A stretch of 64,000 nucleotides of DNA, from contig CALUKD010000011.1 in assembly GCA_944321125.1 (NCBI GenBank), positions 1-64,000 of the forward strand, in the 5' to 3' direction. The position numbers and the translations under genes are program-made. Position 1 is the first letter of the stretch; every line of letters begins with the position of its first letter. Positions 47,164 to 55,296 of the stretch are shown here, piece by piece. The notes under the pieces were generated by a model that saw nothing but the letters and a program-made list of their open reading frames with translations, did not search any database and had not been told where the DNA came from. This stretch comes from Candidatus Butyricimonas faecavium. GTDB lineage: Bacteria; Bacteroidota; Bacteroidia; Bacteroidales; Marinifilaceae.

Positions 47164-48228
47164 CTAAAATGGTCCAAAAAACCTTTTCAATAACATGGAA
47201 AAAACCTTCTCGTCATCTCCATATTTCTTTATCATCTTATTCCACGATTCCTTCGAATACTTGACCTTATTCCCCTTGTTATCGGAATATTCCCTCTCAT
47301 CAAAAATATTCTTCTTCAAAGTTGCACACTCTTTATAGTTATGGCGGAACTTTAAATCCCCGAATATATCCCGTTCCACGCTCCATTTGTTTCCTTTATT
47401 ATCTTTCACTTGGAGCTCTCCGAAAATATCTCTCCCGATGTCCACTTTGTTTCCCCTGCCGTCATTTATCTGCACATGGTCGAAAATATCCTTTCGGATA
47501 GAAAGGCTCATACCCTGATTATCCGTGTACTCGATACCATCAAACATATCTTTTTTTATCGAAATCCGCCGTCCCTCACTATTCTTGTATTCAATATTTC
47601 CGAATATATCCACGGTATACTCTTCCGTGTAATTTTTCTTTTTCCCAACATCTTTAACTAATCCCAACAACAAGAATTCTTCAATATTCTTGTTTCCTCC
47701 ATGCCTTCCTCTCTTGATTTTACCCAAAAACTCTTTTGAATAAGTCACCCTATTTCCCCGATTATCCTTGTATATTACATTTTCAAAAATATCTTCTCCT
47801 AATGTGGCTCGAAACTCGTTACTAAAATATTCCAATTCGCCCATGATATTCCGTCTTAATGTCATGGATCGTCCCCGGTTATTCCCGTATCGTGCATTTC
47901 CCCAAATATCAATTTCGTACACACCATGTACATTTCTCCGATTCCGGTATTCATGTATTAGTTCGGAGAACAAGAAATCTTCAAAATAAGGCCTGTCCTT
48001 CTCCGGGACCTTCTCCCACATCGCCTTCGAATACTTCACCTCGTTTCCCCGATTATCCTTGTAAACCTTATCCCCGAAAATATTCGTGGAAAGCGATGCT
48101 TGAAATCTATCCCGGGATTCATAACGCAAATTTCCATGTATATCAACAAAATATTGTCCTCCACCCATTTGAGCGTAAGAAACCAACCCAAGAACAACGA
48201 AAAACAACAAGAATGCAAACTTTCTCAT
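47164..48228 (-). CDS. secreted protein made of eleven 20-residue repeats
   Basis: 354 residues. Signal peptide MRKFAFLLFFVVLGLVSYAQ. The mature protein is built of eleven units of 19-20 residues with the consensus D-I-F-G-x-x-x-Y-K-D-N-x-G-N-K-V-x-Y-S-K. These form three blocks (two, three and six units). Each block closes with a helical segment: KAMWEKVPEKDRPYFEDFLF, KEFLGKIKRGRHGG leading to EEFLLLGLV, and KESWNKMIKKYGDD leading to SMLLKRFF. Regular aromatic and Asn-Gly spacing suggests a beta-solenoid or sheet of hairpins with strand-turn-strand units. I know no named family for it. It lies just outside the GC-rich fimbrial island. Confidence 0.8.
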   Translation of the reverse strand: MRKFAFLLFFVVLGLVSYAQMGGGQYFVDIHGNLRYESRDRFQASLSTNIFGDKVYKDNRGNEVKYSKAMWEKVPEKDRPYFEDFLFSELIHEYRNRRNVHGVYEIDIWGNARYGNNRGRSMTLRRNIMGELEYFSNEFRATLGEDIFENVIYKDNRGNRVTYSKEFLGKIKRGRHGGNKNIEEFLLLGLVKDVGKKKNYTEEYTVDIFGNIEYKNSEGRRISIKKDMFDGIEYTDNQGMSLSIRKDIFDHVQINDGRGNKVDIGRDIFGELQVKDNKGNKWSVERDIFGDLKFRHNYKECATLKKNIFDEREYSDNKGNKVKYSKESWNKMIKKYGDDEKVFSMLLKRFFGPF

Positions 48229-48308
48229 AGCGAAGATTTTCTGTAAATATACAGATAAAAAAGTAAAAAGAAACAGAATAATGTAAGTTAATTGCGATTC
48301 AGGCGTTC

Positions 48309-48701
48309 ATGGCTAAATTCAGTTTTTACGCGAGGACAATTAAAGACACCTAAAAGCGAATTAATGCCCCGGAGCGTAACCGTATCTGTAACCAGTTTAT
48401 CTGGTATACGGATTTACCGGCTTGGCAGCAACAACACGACCTACACGCTTTTTTCCCGGTAACGGGCCGTATCGCGATTGACGGAAAAGTCGTTCAATTT
48501 AGTTGCAAATTTGACATCGACCCCAAAATTTGGGATGCGGACGCAGGCCGGGCCTCCGGGGCGGTGGAAGGTTACACTAAACGTTCGATACCTGCGGTAA
48601 ATCGTACCGCTTTGGAGGATTATCCTGAATCCCGTCGTTTACGTTACAGGATACGAATGTCATTGCCCCCGCAAGGGGGCAAAACATCATTATATTTCTG
48701 A
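48309..48701 (+). pseudogene. N-terminal remnant of a tyrosine recombinase (integrase)
   Basis: One frame from ATG 48309 runs MAKFSFYARTIKDT, a TAA stop (48351), then KRINAPERN and further on FFPVTGRIAIDGKVVQFSCK and FDIDPKIWDADAGRASG, to a stop at 48699-48701. The GRIxIDGK-x-x-QFSCK and DPKxWDxxxGRA-G pattern is the arm-type DNA-binding domain of Bacteroidota integrases. The catalytic domain is missing, an internal stop is present, and an unusual stretch of about 30 residues separates NAP from the GRIAID segment. It is non-functional and marks the left edge of the fimbrial island. Confidence 0.65.
48663..48682 (-). terminator. GC-rich hairpin downstream of the fimbrial genes
   Basis: TTGCCCCC-GCAA-GGGGGCAA, a perfect 8-bp stem with a GNRA-type tetraloop, 97 bp past the last fimbrillin stop. 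There is no U-tract, so stopping transcription is possible but not certain. It lies inside the integrase remnant. Confidence 0.45.
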
Positions 48702-48778
48702 TCGTTCTCATTTATTATATCATTTTAGTTTGTTCATACATTTTATTGCTGGCCGGACGCACCGGTATATTTTATATT

Positions 48779-49729
48779 TCATGGCCTGTCTGGAGGCAGG
48801 GTAGCGGAAGCGCTGCCCTGCTCGTCCCAAGCCGTGATGGCGAGAGGGCCCAGATCGATGCGCCGATCATTGACGGTGACGGGAAAGACGTAGTTGTTAC
48901 CGGCCTGAAACTCGTCATCGCTGGTGAGCGTGCATTTATACTCCCGTCCGCCTATCTGAAAGGTTATCGGGATGCTGCTTGTAGTTTTAGGCAGAATAAT
49001 GGCCGAAAAGGTGGCGTGTACTCCTTCGGGTATGGTTTCAGATTTATAGAGATTGATACTTTCTGCACTGGAAAGTTGCGGCGGATTGCCTTGCAGTCCC
49101 CAAGATACGGTTGCGAATATCCGTCCGGTAAATACATCGTTCCCCGTCAGCCCTTTGATGTCATCGGGAGTGAGCCCGTTGCCCGCACTGACGTTGAGGG
49201 TAATCTTGCTCAATAGGTGCTCGAACTTCAATTTGACGGGCGACGGGCTATTGCCCACGCCTGCGGCGCGGGCCACCATCAGGTCGATGGCTGCCGGTTT
49301 ACTCTGGTCGGTCAGGTTCACTATTATTTGAAGGAATTCGTTAGGCCTACCGTAAGGATAATAAGCAAGGATATCTACGGTACCTTGCACCGGATAGTGC
49401 ACGTGTGTATCGTCGGCAGGTACTAACGCACCTGTTACGGCATCGCGTACGGTGTATTTCTTATTCTCCACGCTCGGGTATACGACGCCCGGACCGGGGG
49501 ATACGTAGATGCCTATTTCGTCGTTCATGACCCACTTGTCGCCGTCGGGCGTGACGCGGGTTTGGGCGTCAGGTAGTGCCGTACCGCCGATAGCGGCGGT
49601 GAAGGTGATTTCATCTGCGGTACCGTCATCACTGCCGGACAGGGCGTCATCGTGCGAGCAGGCGGCCAGCCCGGCTACGAATAGCAGGGCGGCGAGTATA
49701 AAGTATGTTCTTCTTGTTTTCATTATCAA
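48779..49729 (-). CDS. fimbrillin family lipoprotein
   Basis: 316 residues. Lipoprotein signal peptide ending in GLAACSHDD (lipobox LAAC). The mature protein shows the fimbrillin (FimA/Mfa-like) pattern: TAAIGGTALPDAQTRVTPDG, NDEIGIYVSPG, VDILAYYPYG, KLKFEHLLSKITLNV and a final strand RRIDLGPLAITAWDEQG. Such proteins are exported to the surface, cleaved by an Arg-gingipain-like protease, and polymerise into type V pili by donor-strand exchange. GC content is near 60 percent by eye, far above the core genes. Last gene of a three-gene unit. Confidence 0.85.
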   Translation of the reverse strand: MIMKTRRTYFILAALLFVAGLAACSHDDALSGSDDGTADEITFTAAIGGTALPDAQTRVTPDGDKWVMNDEIGIYVSPGPGVVYPSVENKKYTVRDAVTGALVPADDTHVHYPVQGTVDILAYYPYGRPNEFLQIIVNLTDQSKPAAIDLMVARAAGVGNSPSPVKLKFEHLLSKITLNVSAGNGLTPDDIKGLTGNDVFTGRIFATVSWGLQGNPPQLSSAESINLYKSETIPEGVHATFSAIILPKTTSSIPITFQIGGREYKCTLTSDDEFQAGNNYVFPVTVNDRRIDLGPLAITAWDEQGSASATLPPDRP

Positions 49730-49797
49730 TCTTGTTTATATATTATTACTTGGTGTGGTCCAGTTCCTCGGTGGCAGCGTAGGAATACGGGGCATTT

Positions 49798-50794
49798 TCA
49801 TGGGGCGGACGGGCCTGCGCCTATCTCCACGCCGCTGTCGATGGTTCCGCCATCTGTCCACCCGGAGATTTCACCGGTAGCGAAGGTAACGTCATCGGTG
49901 GTGAGGTCGAGGTTCAGCGTCAGCATCTGGCCGCTATTCAGAGTGGTGAGCGATGCGCCGCCGTCCAAAGTGGCAGGCACAGGGTAGGTGAATACTTTGC
50001 CGGCCAGCTTTATCCGTATCCAGTCCGTGCCGGGGATCACGTGCTGGGGGGGTTACGATAAAGAAGGTCTTGGCGCCGGTGCGCTCGCCGTAGTTACCAT
50101 CGGGGTTAGTGGCGGCGCCGGGGGTGACGGTGCCAGAGCCAATGTCAATGTTGACCGAGGCGTTCATGCCCAGCAGGCTGACGGTAGCCTGGTTGGCATC
50201 CCAGCCGGGCACGCCGGTGGTGAGGTTCACGACCAGTTTGTGCATGGCATGGCGGAAGACGAGGTCTACCCTATCGCCCCGGTTGATGTCCGTGGCGGAG
50301 GTGGCCAGCAGTAGGTCGGGGTTGGCGGCAGCGGAGGGGTCGAAGCCGCTGCCGCTTAACGAGCCTCTCGGATAGTAGGCGTAGAAGGTGAAGGACGGAC
50401 TGGCGAGGACGGCGTTGCCTAACTGCTCCCAAGTGACCGTGGTGACGATGGTATAAGGTAGACCTGTTGCCACTCCATTCATGTTCCTGACGCCCAGCCA
50501 TATCTCGTCATCGGGTGTGAAGATTCCGCTGCCGTCATCGCCGGGGCTCCATGCCACGCGGGTTTGCGGGGTGGTGTTAGAGATGATGGCGGTGCGGATG
50601 TTTATCGGTGTGTCGGTGGTGGCGTCATCCCCCTTGCTGCACGCGGCGAGGAGCAATGCCGGGAGTACCGCGAGCAGCGTCCATTTTCTGATTGCTCTTT
50701 TCTTGTTTTTCGCTCCTGTGTCGCGCAACTTACTCACGCTCGGCAAAGCCCCAACCTGCGGTTTGCTTTGCTCTTGCTTAATCGTAACTTTCAT
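49798..50794 (-). pseudogene. fimbrillin-like lipoprotein gene with a frameshift at a C7 run
   Basis: The first frame (50794 down) encodes a long N terminus, a lipoprotein signal ending LLLAACSKGDD, and fimbrillin features (AIISNTTPQTRVAWSPGDDG, DEIWLGVRNM, FYAYYPRGS, LVFRHAMHKLVVNLTTG). After TFFIVTPP it turns into unrelated sequence and stops at 49934. With one C fewer in the run at 50046-50052, the frame continues as QHVIPGTDWIRIKLAGKVF and ends naturally at GVEIGAGPSAP (stop 49798), the expected C-terminal strand. The full product would be 331 residues. The cause may be phase variation, a real null mutation, or a sequencing error in the homopolymer. Confidence 0.8.
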
Positions 50795-50825
50795 GTTATC
50801 TTGTTTTTATTTGTTTCCTTATACA

Positions 50826-51710
50826 TTAGTTGGCTACCACAGAATCGCCCTGCACGGGCTTCCAGTCCTCGATGGTGGCCGTGAATCCGGCTTCGATGGG
50901 TGTTTTCACCACCTTGCCGCCCAGCGTGAAGGGTATCTTCTTGTCCATGTTAAAAGCGGCAAGGTCGGTGCTCAGGTCGCTGTCGAGGGTTACGGCAGTG
51001 GGACGGTTGTCCTCGAAACGGATTTGAGCATATAACCGTTGCTGCGCTCCTGCCGTGCCAAGCAATCGCACCGTGACACTCCATTTCCCTGCATCGGCAT
51101 CACCGGTAAGCTTTTCAAACTCCAATGCTATGCTGGAAGGATTGCCATGCGTTCCGGCGTCAATGTCCAGCGTACCGGCGACTCCCGAAAGGTAGCCCTT
51201 GATGCTTTCTATCTGATTAGCCGCACCGCCAGTTGGTTCGATAACGAACGTGAGTTGGCGCACCTGCTGGCTCATGGCAACGGTTAATTCATGTACTTTG
51301 TCTTTTTCTATCGCCACATCCATTGTGCCGCAGAACAGCCAGCCCGGAGCGTTGTTTACAAACACGCCCGGCTGACCGTCGGAAGCCGTTGCCGCAGCCA
51401 CGCTCGCCGTTGTACCGCTGACCGTGATATTGTCCGCTGTATTGTGGACGTGGATGCGGTAGTTTTCCGGTACAAAAAGATTGTCTATCGTGTTGGTCGT
51501 ACCGTTCACCGCAGCCGAATATTCGCCCACCTTGACGGTGTAACTGACCGGAATGTCTATACCCGCACCGCGCTCCGCCCAGTCGGTCGTGAGCGTGATC
51601 TTCCCGTGATTGGGATGCGGGGTGTCATAAATCGGGTCTTCCACGTCGCAAGCGGTAAGCAGCATTGCCACCCCCGTTGTTGCTATTATCATTAATTTTA
51701 ATGTCTTCAT
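50826..51710 (-). CDS. FimB/Mfa2-like (DUF5119-type) fimbrial lipoprotein
   Basis: 294 residues. Signal peptide with lipobox LLTAC (Cys21). The mature start DVEDPIYDTPHPNHGKITLT and the two beta-rich halves (IDIPVSYTVKVG; VRQLTFVIEPTGG; FTATIEDWKPVQGD) match the family of fimbrial anchor or minor subunits found upstream of fimbrillin genes in Bacteroidales. It probably anchors or caps the fibre in the outer membrane. First gene of the unit. 31 bp separate it from the frameshifted fimbrillin. GC-rich like its neighbours. Confidence 0.75.
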   Translation of the reverse strand: MKTLKLMIIATTGVAMLLTACDVEDPIYDTPHPNHGKITLTTDWAERGAGIDIPVSYTVKVGEYSAAVNGTTNTIDNLFVPENYRIHVHNTADNITVSGTTASVAAATASDGQPGVFVNNAPGWLFCGTMDVAIEKDKVHELTVAMSQQVRQLTFVIEPTGGAANQIESIKGYLSGVAGTLDIDAGTHGNPSSIALEFEKLTGDADAGKWSVTVRLLGTAGAQQRLYAQIRFEDNRPTAVTLDSDLSTDLAAFNMDKKIPFTLGGKVVKTPIEAGFTATIEDWKPVQGDSVVAN

Positions 51711-51843
51711 ATCTTGTATTATTTATTTGTTACCGCCTATTGAATAAGGGAAGTTGGTAACCCACCAAGCGATCTATTAATTTATTCATGATTATTTTCA
51801 GCTATCCTGATTCCGGTTCAAGTTTCAGGCAAAGGCAATCCGT

Positions 51844-51886
51844 AATCCGTCCGCCAAACGGAATAAACCCCTTTCGCGGACGGATT
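51844..51886. repeat. 11-bp perfect inverted repeat upstream of the fimbrial genes
   Basis: AATCCGTCCGC (51844-51854) and GCGGACGGATT (51876-51886) with a 21-bp spacer, 134 bp before the first fimbrial gene. It could be a leader hairpin or a recombinase/regulator site. Confidence 0.7.
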
Positions 51887-51968
51887 GGAAATAAATATAT
51901 AAACATGCAAAAATTGGCAGCTAGGTGTATGTACACGAATTTCCGAAACCACCCAATATTCAAGCATG

Positions 51969-52002
51969 AAAATAAAAGAAAAAGTCAATTTTCTTTTATT
52001 TT
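51969..52002. repeat. 14-bp perfect AT inverted repeat
   Basis: AAAATAAAAGAAAA (51969-51982) and its complement (51989-52002) with a 6-bp loop. It resembles a terminator in the plus direction because of the T-rich right arm, but no gene ends there. Confidence 0.6.
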
Positions 52003-52112
52003 TTACACGGCTGGCTACCCGGCAAACACATAATCGTTCATCCATACCCCTCAATTTCATGCTTTGCTCTCTTTTATTTTTGTAAAGTTAGAGGATATCC
52101 CCTTGGGCCGGA

Positions 52113-52176
52113 TGACAAATCAACAATTTCTATTGTGACAAATCAGCATAAGAGCATTTTTTATGGTGACAAATCA
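52113..52176. repeat. three direct copies of TGACAAATCA
   Basis: At 52113-52122, 52136-52145 and 52167-52176, start-to-start distances 23 and 31 bp; copies 2 and 3 also share a following CATAAG. This looks like a multi-site protein binding region. Confidence 0.65.
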
Positions 52177-52380
52177 TCATAAGCGTACAAAAAGGTATAT
52201 TTTGACATTTTTTAACTTGGAAACAAAGTCTTGTGTCGAAAAACCGATATATTTTGGAAGTTCCAGTCAAATACAAAAGAAAAGCGGGTAACCGTCACGG
52301 CCCCGCCATTTTAGTGAAATTAGAATTTTAAAATTGTTACCCTACGAACAATATTAATTATGTATTATTGACAAAACATA

Positions 52381-52452
52381 AAAGCCTCCGGACTGTAAAT
52401 TAAGATCTCACCCAAAATTTAACACTACGTATAGCCACGCACCGGAGGCTTT
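52381..52452 (-). terminator. 11-bp stem with 50-nt loop downstream of cinA
   Basis: AAAGCCTCCGG (52381-52391) and CCGGAGGCTTT (52442-52452). On the minus strand the second arm is followed by UUAUG, only a weak U-tract. A second inverted repeat (ATCTCAC 52405-52411 / GTGAGAT 52494-52500) interlocks with the first, so the two cannot form as a simple nested hairpin. Confidence 0.5.
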
Positions 52453-52590
52453 ATAATACCTTCAGCGTCGCTACACGTTGTATTATTTTCTGAGTGAGAT
52501 ATGCAAATGTAATTTATATTTTCGAAATAGGAACATGAAATACAAAAAAGTTTACCGGGACCCGCCTTTTTACTGTGATTCACGACGAAT

Positions 52591-53847
52591 TCACTTTATA
52601 AACAATTTATTTACAGTCCCGTTACGCACTTCTTCGATAACCATTTCAATCGCCTTCATCGTGGCCTTACCGATATTTCTTTCACGGGTAAACGAGAACA
52701 CGAACTTACGGGCAATCGTTCTTTCCGGTCCGGCAACCCCAATCCACACGGTTCCCACCGGTTTTTCCACCGTACCGCCAGTCGGCCCGGCAATCCCGGA
52801 GGTAGAAACGGCATAATCCGTCCCGATCAAACGACGAACTCCTTCAGCCATCTGCCGCACCACGGGCTCACTGACAGCTCCAAATTGCTCCAGACTTTCA
52901 GGACGAACTCCTAACACCCGTTCTTTCACATCATTGGCATAAGCCACCACACTTCCTCTAAAGTAAGCGGAAGAACCGGCTACCGATGTGAGCTGGGCTG
53001 CAATATTCCCGCCAGTGCAACTCTCCGCCGTGGCTATCGTCTTTCCTTTCAACATCAGCAATTCCCCAAGTTCCCGCTCCGTCCCGCCATTCTCTCCCTC
53101 CGTATAATGCTGTCCTTCCAGCACCTCTTTCAAACTATCATAGTGGGCATCCAAATTAAAAACCTGATCACCTTTAGCCGTCAGGCGCAACTTCACAAAT
53201 CCCGGTGACGGCAAGTAAGCCAAGCTAACCCCTTCCGGCAAATGCTCTTCCCACCTCTCCAACAAAAGAGCCAACTCCGATTCCGGAATGTCGTACACTT
53301 TCAACATCCTGTAATCCAAATGTAAGTGCGGATACAAGCGTTGCAATTCCGGGATCACCCCCTGAATCATCAAATCCTCCATCTCGAAAGGAACACCCGG
53401 CAAAGACACCAATATCCTACCGTCCCGTTCAAACCACATCCCGGAAGCCGTCCCCTTGCGATTGTAAAGAATTTTGGCCGATTCCGGAAGGATAGCCTGA
53501 CTACGATTCCCCTCGTTCATCCTCATTCCCCCGTTCTCCAGCAACTTTTCGATCCACCTCAACACATCTTCATTCATCACCAAGCGAGTATCGAAATATT
53601 CTGCCAACACCTTTTTCGTCACGTCATCCTTTGTCGGTCCCAATCCCCCGGTCACGATGACCAATTCCGCCTGTTTCATCGCGTAATCCACCCAGTGCCA
53701 AATCTCCTCCCGTTGATCGGCGATAGACAAAATGTCCGCCACCTCGGCACCCAAACGAGTCAATTGCCTAGAAATATATTGTGAGTTCGTATCTAAAATC
53801 TGTCCTAACAAAATTTCGTCCCCAATAGTAATAATAATAGCTTTCAT
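52591..53847 (-). CDS. cinA: CinA family protein (NMN amidohydrolase domain)
   Basis: 418 residues. The N-terminal MoCF-like domain (MKAIIITIGDEILLGQILDT, VTGGLGPTKDDVTKKVLAEY, NRKGTASGMW) is followed by the C-terminal CinA/PncC domain (TIATAESCTGGNIAAQLTSV, SSAYFRGSVVAYAN, STSGIAGPTGGT, KPVGTVWIG). The family hydrolyses pyrophosphate bonds of ADP-ribose and deamidates NMN to NaMN, recycling NAD breakdown products. Full length. It follows the Ste24-like gene on the same strand by 11 bp and is likely co-transcribed with it. Confidence 0.95.
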   Translation of the reverse strand: MKAIIITIGDEILLGQILDTNSQYISRQLTRLGAEVADILSIADQREEIWHWVDYAMKQAELVIVTGGLGPTKDDVTKKVLAEYFDTRLVMNEDVLRWIEKLLENGGMRMNEGNRSQAILPESAKILYNRKGTASGMWFERDGRILVSLPGVPFEMEDLMIQGVIPELQRLYPHLHLDYRMLKVYDIPESELALLLERWEEHLPEGVSLAYLPSPGFVKLRLTAKGDQVFNLDAHYDSLKEVLEGQHYTEGENGGTERELGELLMLKGKTIATAESCTGGNIAAQLTSVAGSSAYFRGSVVAYANDVKERVLGVRPESLEQFGAVSEPVVRQMAEGVRRLIGTDYAVSTSGIAGPTGGTVEKPVGTVWIGVAGPERTIARKFVFSFTRERNIGKATMKAIEMVIEEVRNGTVNKLFIK

Positions 53848-53858
53848 TCGTTCATATT

Positions 53859-55100
53859 TTATTCGTGAATACGTTTTATGGCTTCTATCCGTTTCAATAA
53901 CGACGGATGAGAATAATAGATATACTCGTATAAAGGATGGGGTGTCAAATTACTTAACGACTTCACCGATATTTTTTTCAAACCGGACACCAAATAATCA
54001 CCCTTGTAATAGCGGGCCGCGAAAGCATCTGCCTCGTACTCGTTACTCCGGGACCACACGTTCATCCCGATGCCCAGAATCAAATTCACGGGAGAATACA
54101 AAATGGCAAAAGCGACTAACCCCAGCTGGAAATACGCCCGGTCTCCCCCCAACGCCTCCGACAAAGCCGCATTATTCACACACAAGGAAAACAACCAGAA
54201 AAGCACTCCCATCTGTATCACGGAAACCACCATAGAACGCAACGTATGCCGTTTCTTGTAATGTCCGACCTCATGAGCCAGTACGGCCACAATCTCCTCT
54301 TCCGTCAACTCGTCAATCAACGTATCATACAACACGACCCGTTTTTTAGGTCCCAGCCCCGTGAAATAAGCATTTGCTTTCGTAGAACGTTTCGATCCGT
54401 CAATCACGTATATATTATCCAGTTTGAACCCGACCTTTCCCGCGAAAGCCTGTATCTTATCCCGTAACGAACCTTCCTGTAAAGGCGTTTGCTTGTTAAA
54501 CAAAGGCACGATCAGTTGCGAATAGAACATGGCCATAAACACGGAAAACAAAGTAACGGCTCCCCACGCGTACAACCAAAAATAAGTCCCTGCCCACGTA
54601 TAGAACCACACGACAAGTGCCAGCAAAACCCCTCCCAACACCAACGAAAGGAACAACTCTTTCACCGTATCCAACCAGTAAACCCGCCTCGTAGTTTTGT
54701 TAAAACCGTATTTCTCCTCTATCCGGAAAGTCGCATAATAATCAAAAGGCATATCCAACACGGAAGAAGCCACGGAAAGCCCCATCACGAAAAGAATGGT
54801 CTGCCAAACCACACTATCCGTCAGAGAAACTACCCAACTATTATACCACCCGAAACCTCCCAACACAAGGAATACAATCATTATGACAAACCCGGTTCCG
54901 GAACTCCAGCTATCCAAACGCCCGTTTTCCCGCTTATAAGATTGGAACCGACTGTATTCCTTCTCATCATAAATTCCTTTCAGACTATCAGGCAATACAG
55001 GAGACATATGTTTAGAATTCAAAAACTCCAAAACTCTCTCCAACACGAAATCCAGGCACAGGAAAACAATAATGATAAAAAATATGATTTCGGAACTCAT
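53859..55100 (-). CDS. Ste24-type M48 membrane metallopeptidase
   Basis: 413 residues, with membrane helices and the zinc motif VLAHEVGHYKKRHTL (H-E-x2-H) plus a downstream SNEYEADAFA with the third ligand Glu. The N-terminal CAAX-protease domain helices and the KANAYFTGLGPKKRVVLYDT segment match Ste24/HtpX-like proteases of the inner membrane. It probably cleaves misfolded membrane or translocon-stalled proteins. A -7 box TACCTTTG lies at 55129-55136 on the minus strand, 28 bp upstream. Confidence 0.93.
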   Translation of the reverse strand: MSSEIIFFIIIVFLCLDFVLERVLEFLNSKHMSPVLPDSLKGIYDEKEYSRFQSYKRENGRLDSWSSGTGFVIMIVFLVLGGFGWYNSWVVSLTDSVVWQTILFVMGLSVASSVLDMPFDYYATFRIEEKYGFNKTTRRVYWLDTVKELFLSLVLGGVLLALVVWFYTWAGTYFWLYAWGAVTLFSVFMAMFYSQLIVPLFNKQTPLQEGSLRDKIQAFAGKVGFKLDNIYVIDGSKRSTKANAYFTGLGPKKRVVLYDTLIDELTEEEIVAVLAHEVGHYKKRHTLRSMVVSVIQMGVLFWLFSLCVNNAALSEALGGDRAYFQLGLVAFAILYSPVNLILGIGMNVWSRSNEYEADAFAARYYKGDYLVSGLKKISVKSLSNLTPHPLYEYIYYSHPSLLKRIEAIKRIHE

Positions 55101-55296
55101 TTTATCTGTTTTTAAGATTCATTGTTTGCAAAGGTACAATAATAATTATCTTTTGGATGAAACTTTAACAAAACAGTAAGATAAATTCGATTCTTTTTTA
55201 CATATCTTCGCCCGTTGTTGAAAACATGGCACTAAGTAGTGTATGTGCACAAATCTAATAAACGAGATATAATTAATTGATTAAACGAAGAGAACT

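Larger units (their letters stand above)
51711..52590. other. 880-bp non-coding region rich in repeats
   Basis: No gene can be supported; the frames here are short and lack codon structure. It holds, in order, an 11-bp inverted repeat (51844-51886), a 14-bp inverted repeat (51969-52002), three direct copies of TGACAAATCA (52113-52176), and a pair of interlocking inverted repeats (52381-52500). It joins the GC-rich fimbrial unit to the cinA region and presumably includes the fimbrial promoter, although no good TTTG/TAnnTTTG pair was found. Confidence 0.6.

Noticed and set aside
48309-48701. Functional integrase
   Set aside because: Internal stop codon, no catalytic domain, ends after the arm-binding region.
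50481-51035. Long plus-strand frames across the fimbrial genes
   Set aside because: GC-rich DNA leaves antisense frames open by chance. The minus-strand frames have signal peptides, lipoboxes and fimbrial family patterns, the plus frames have none.
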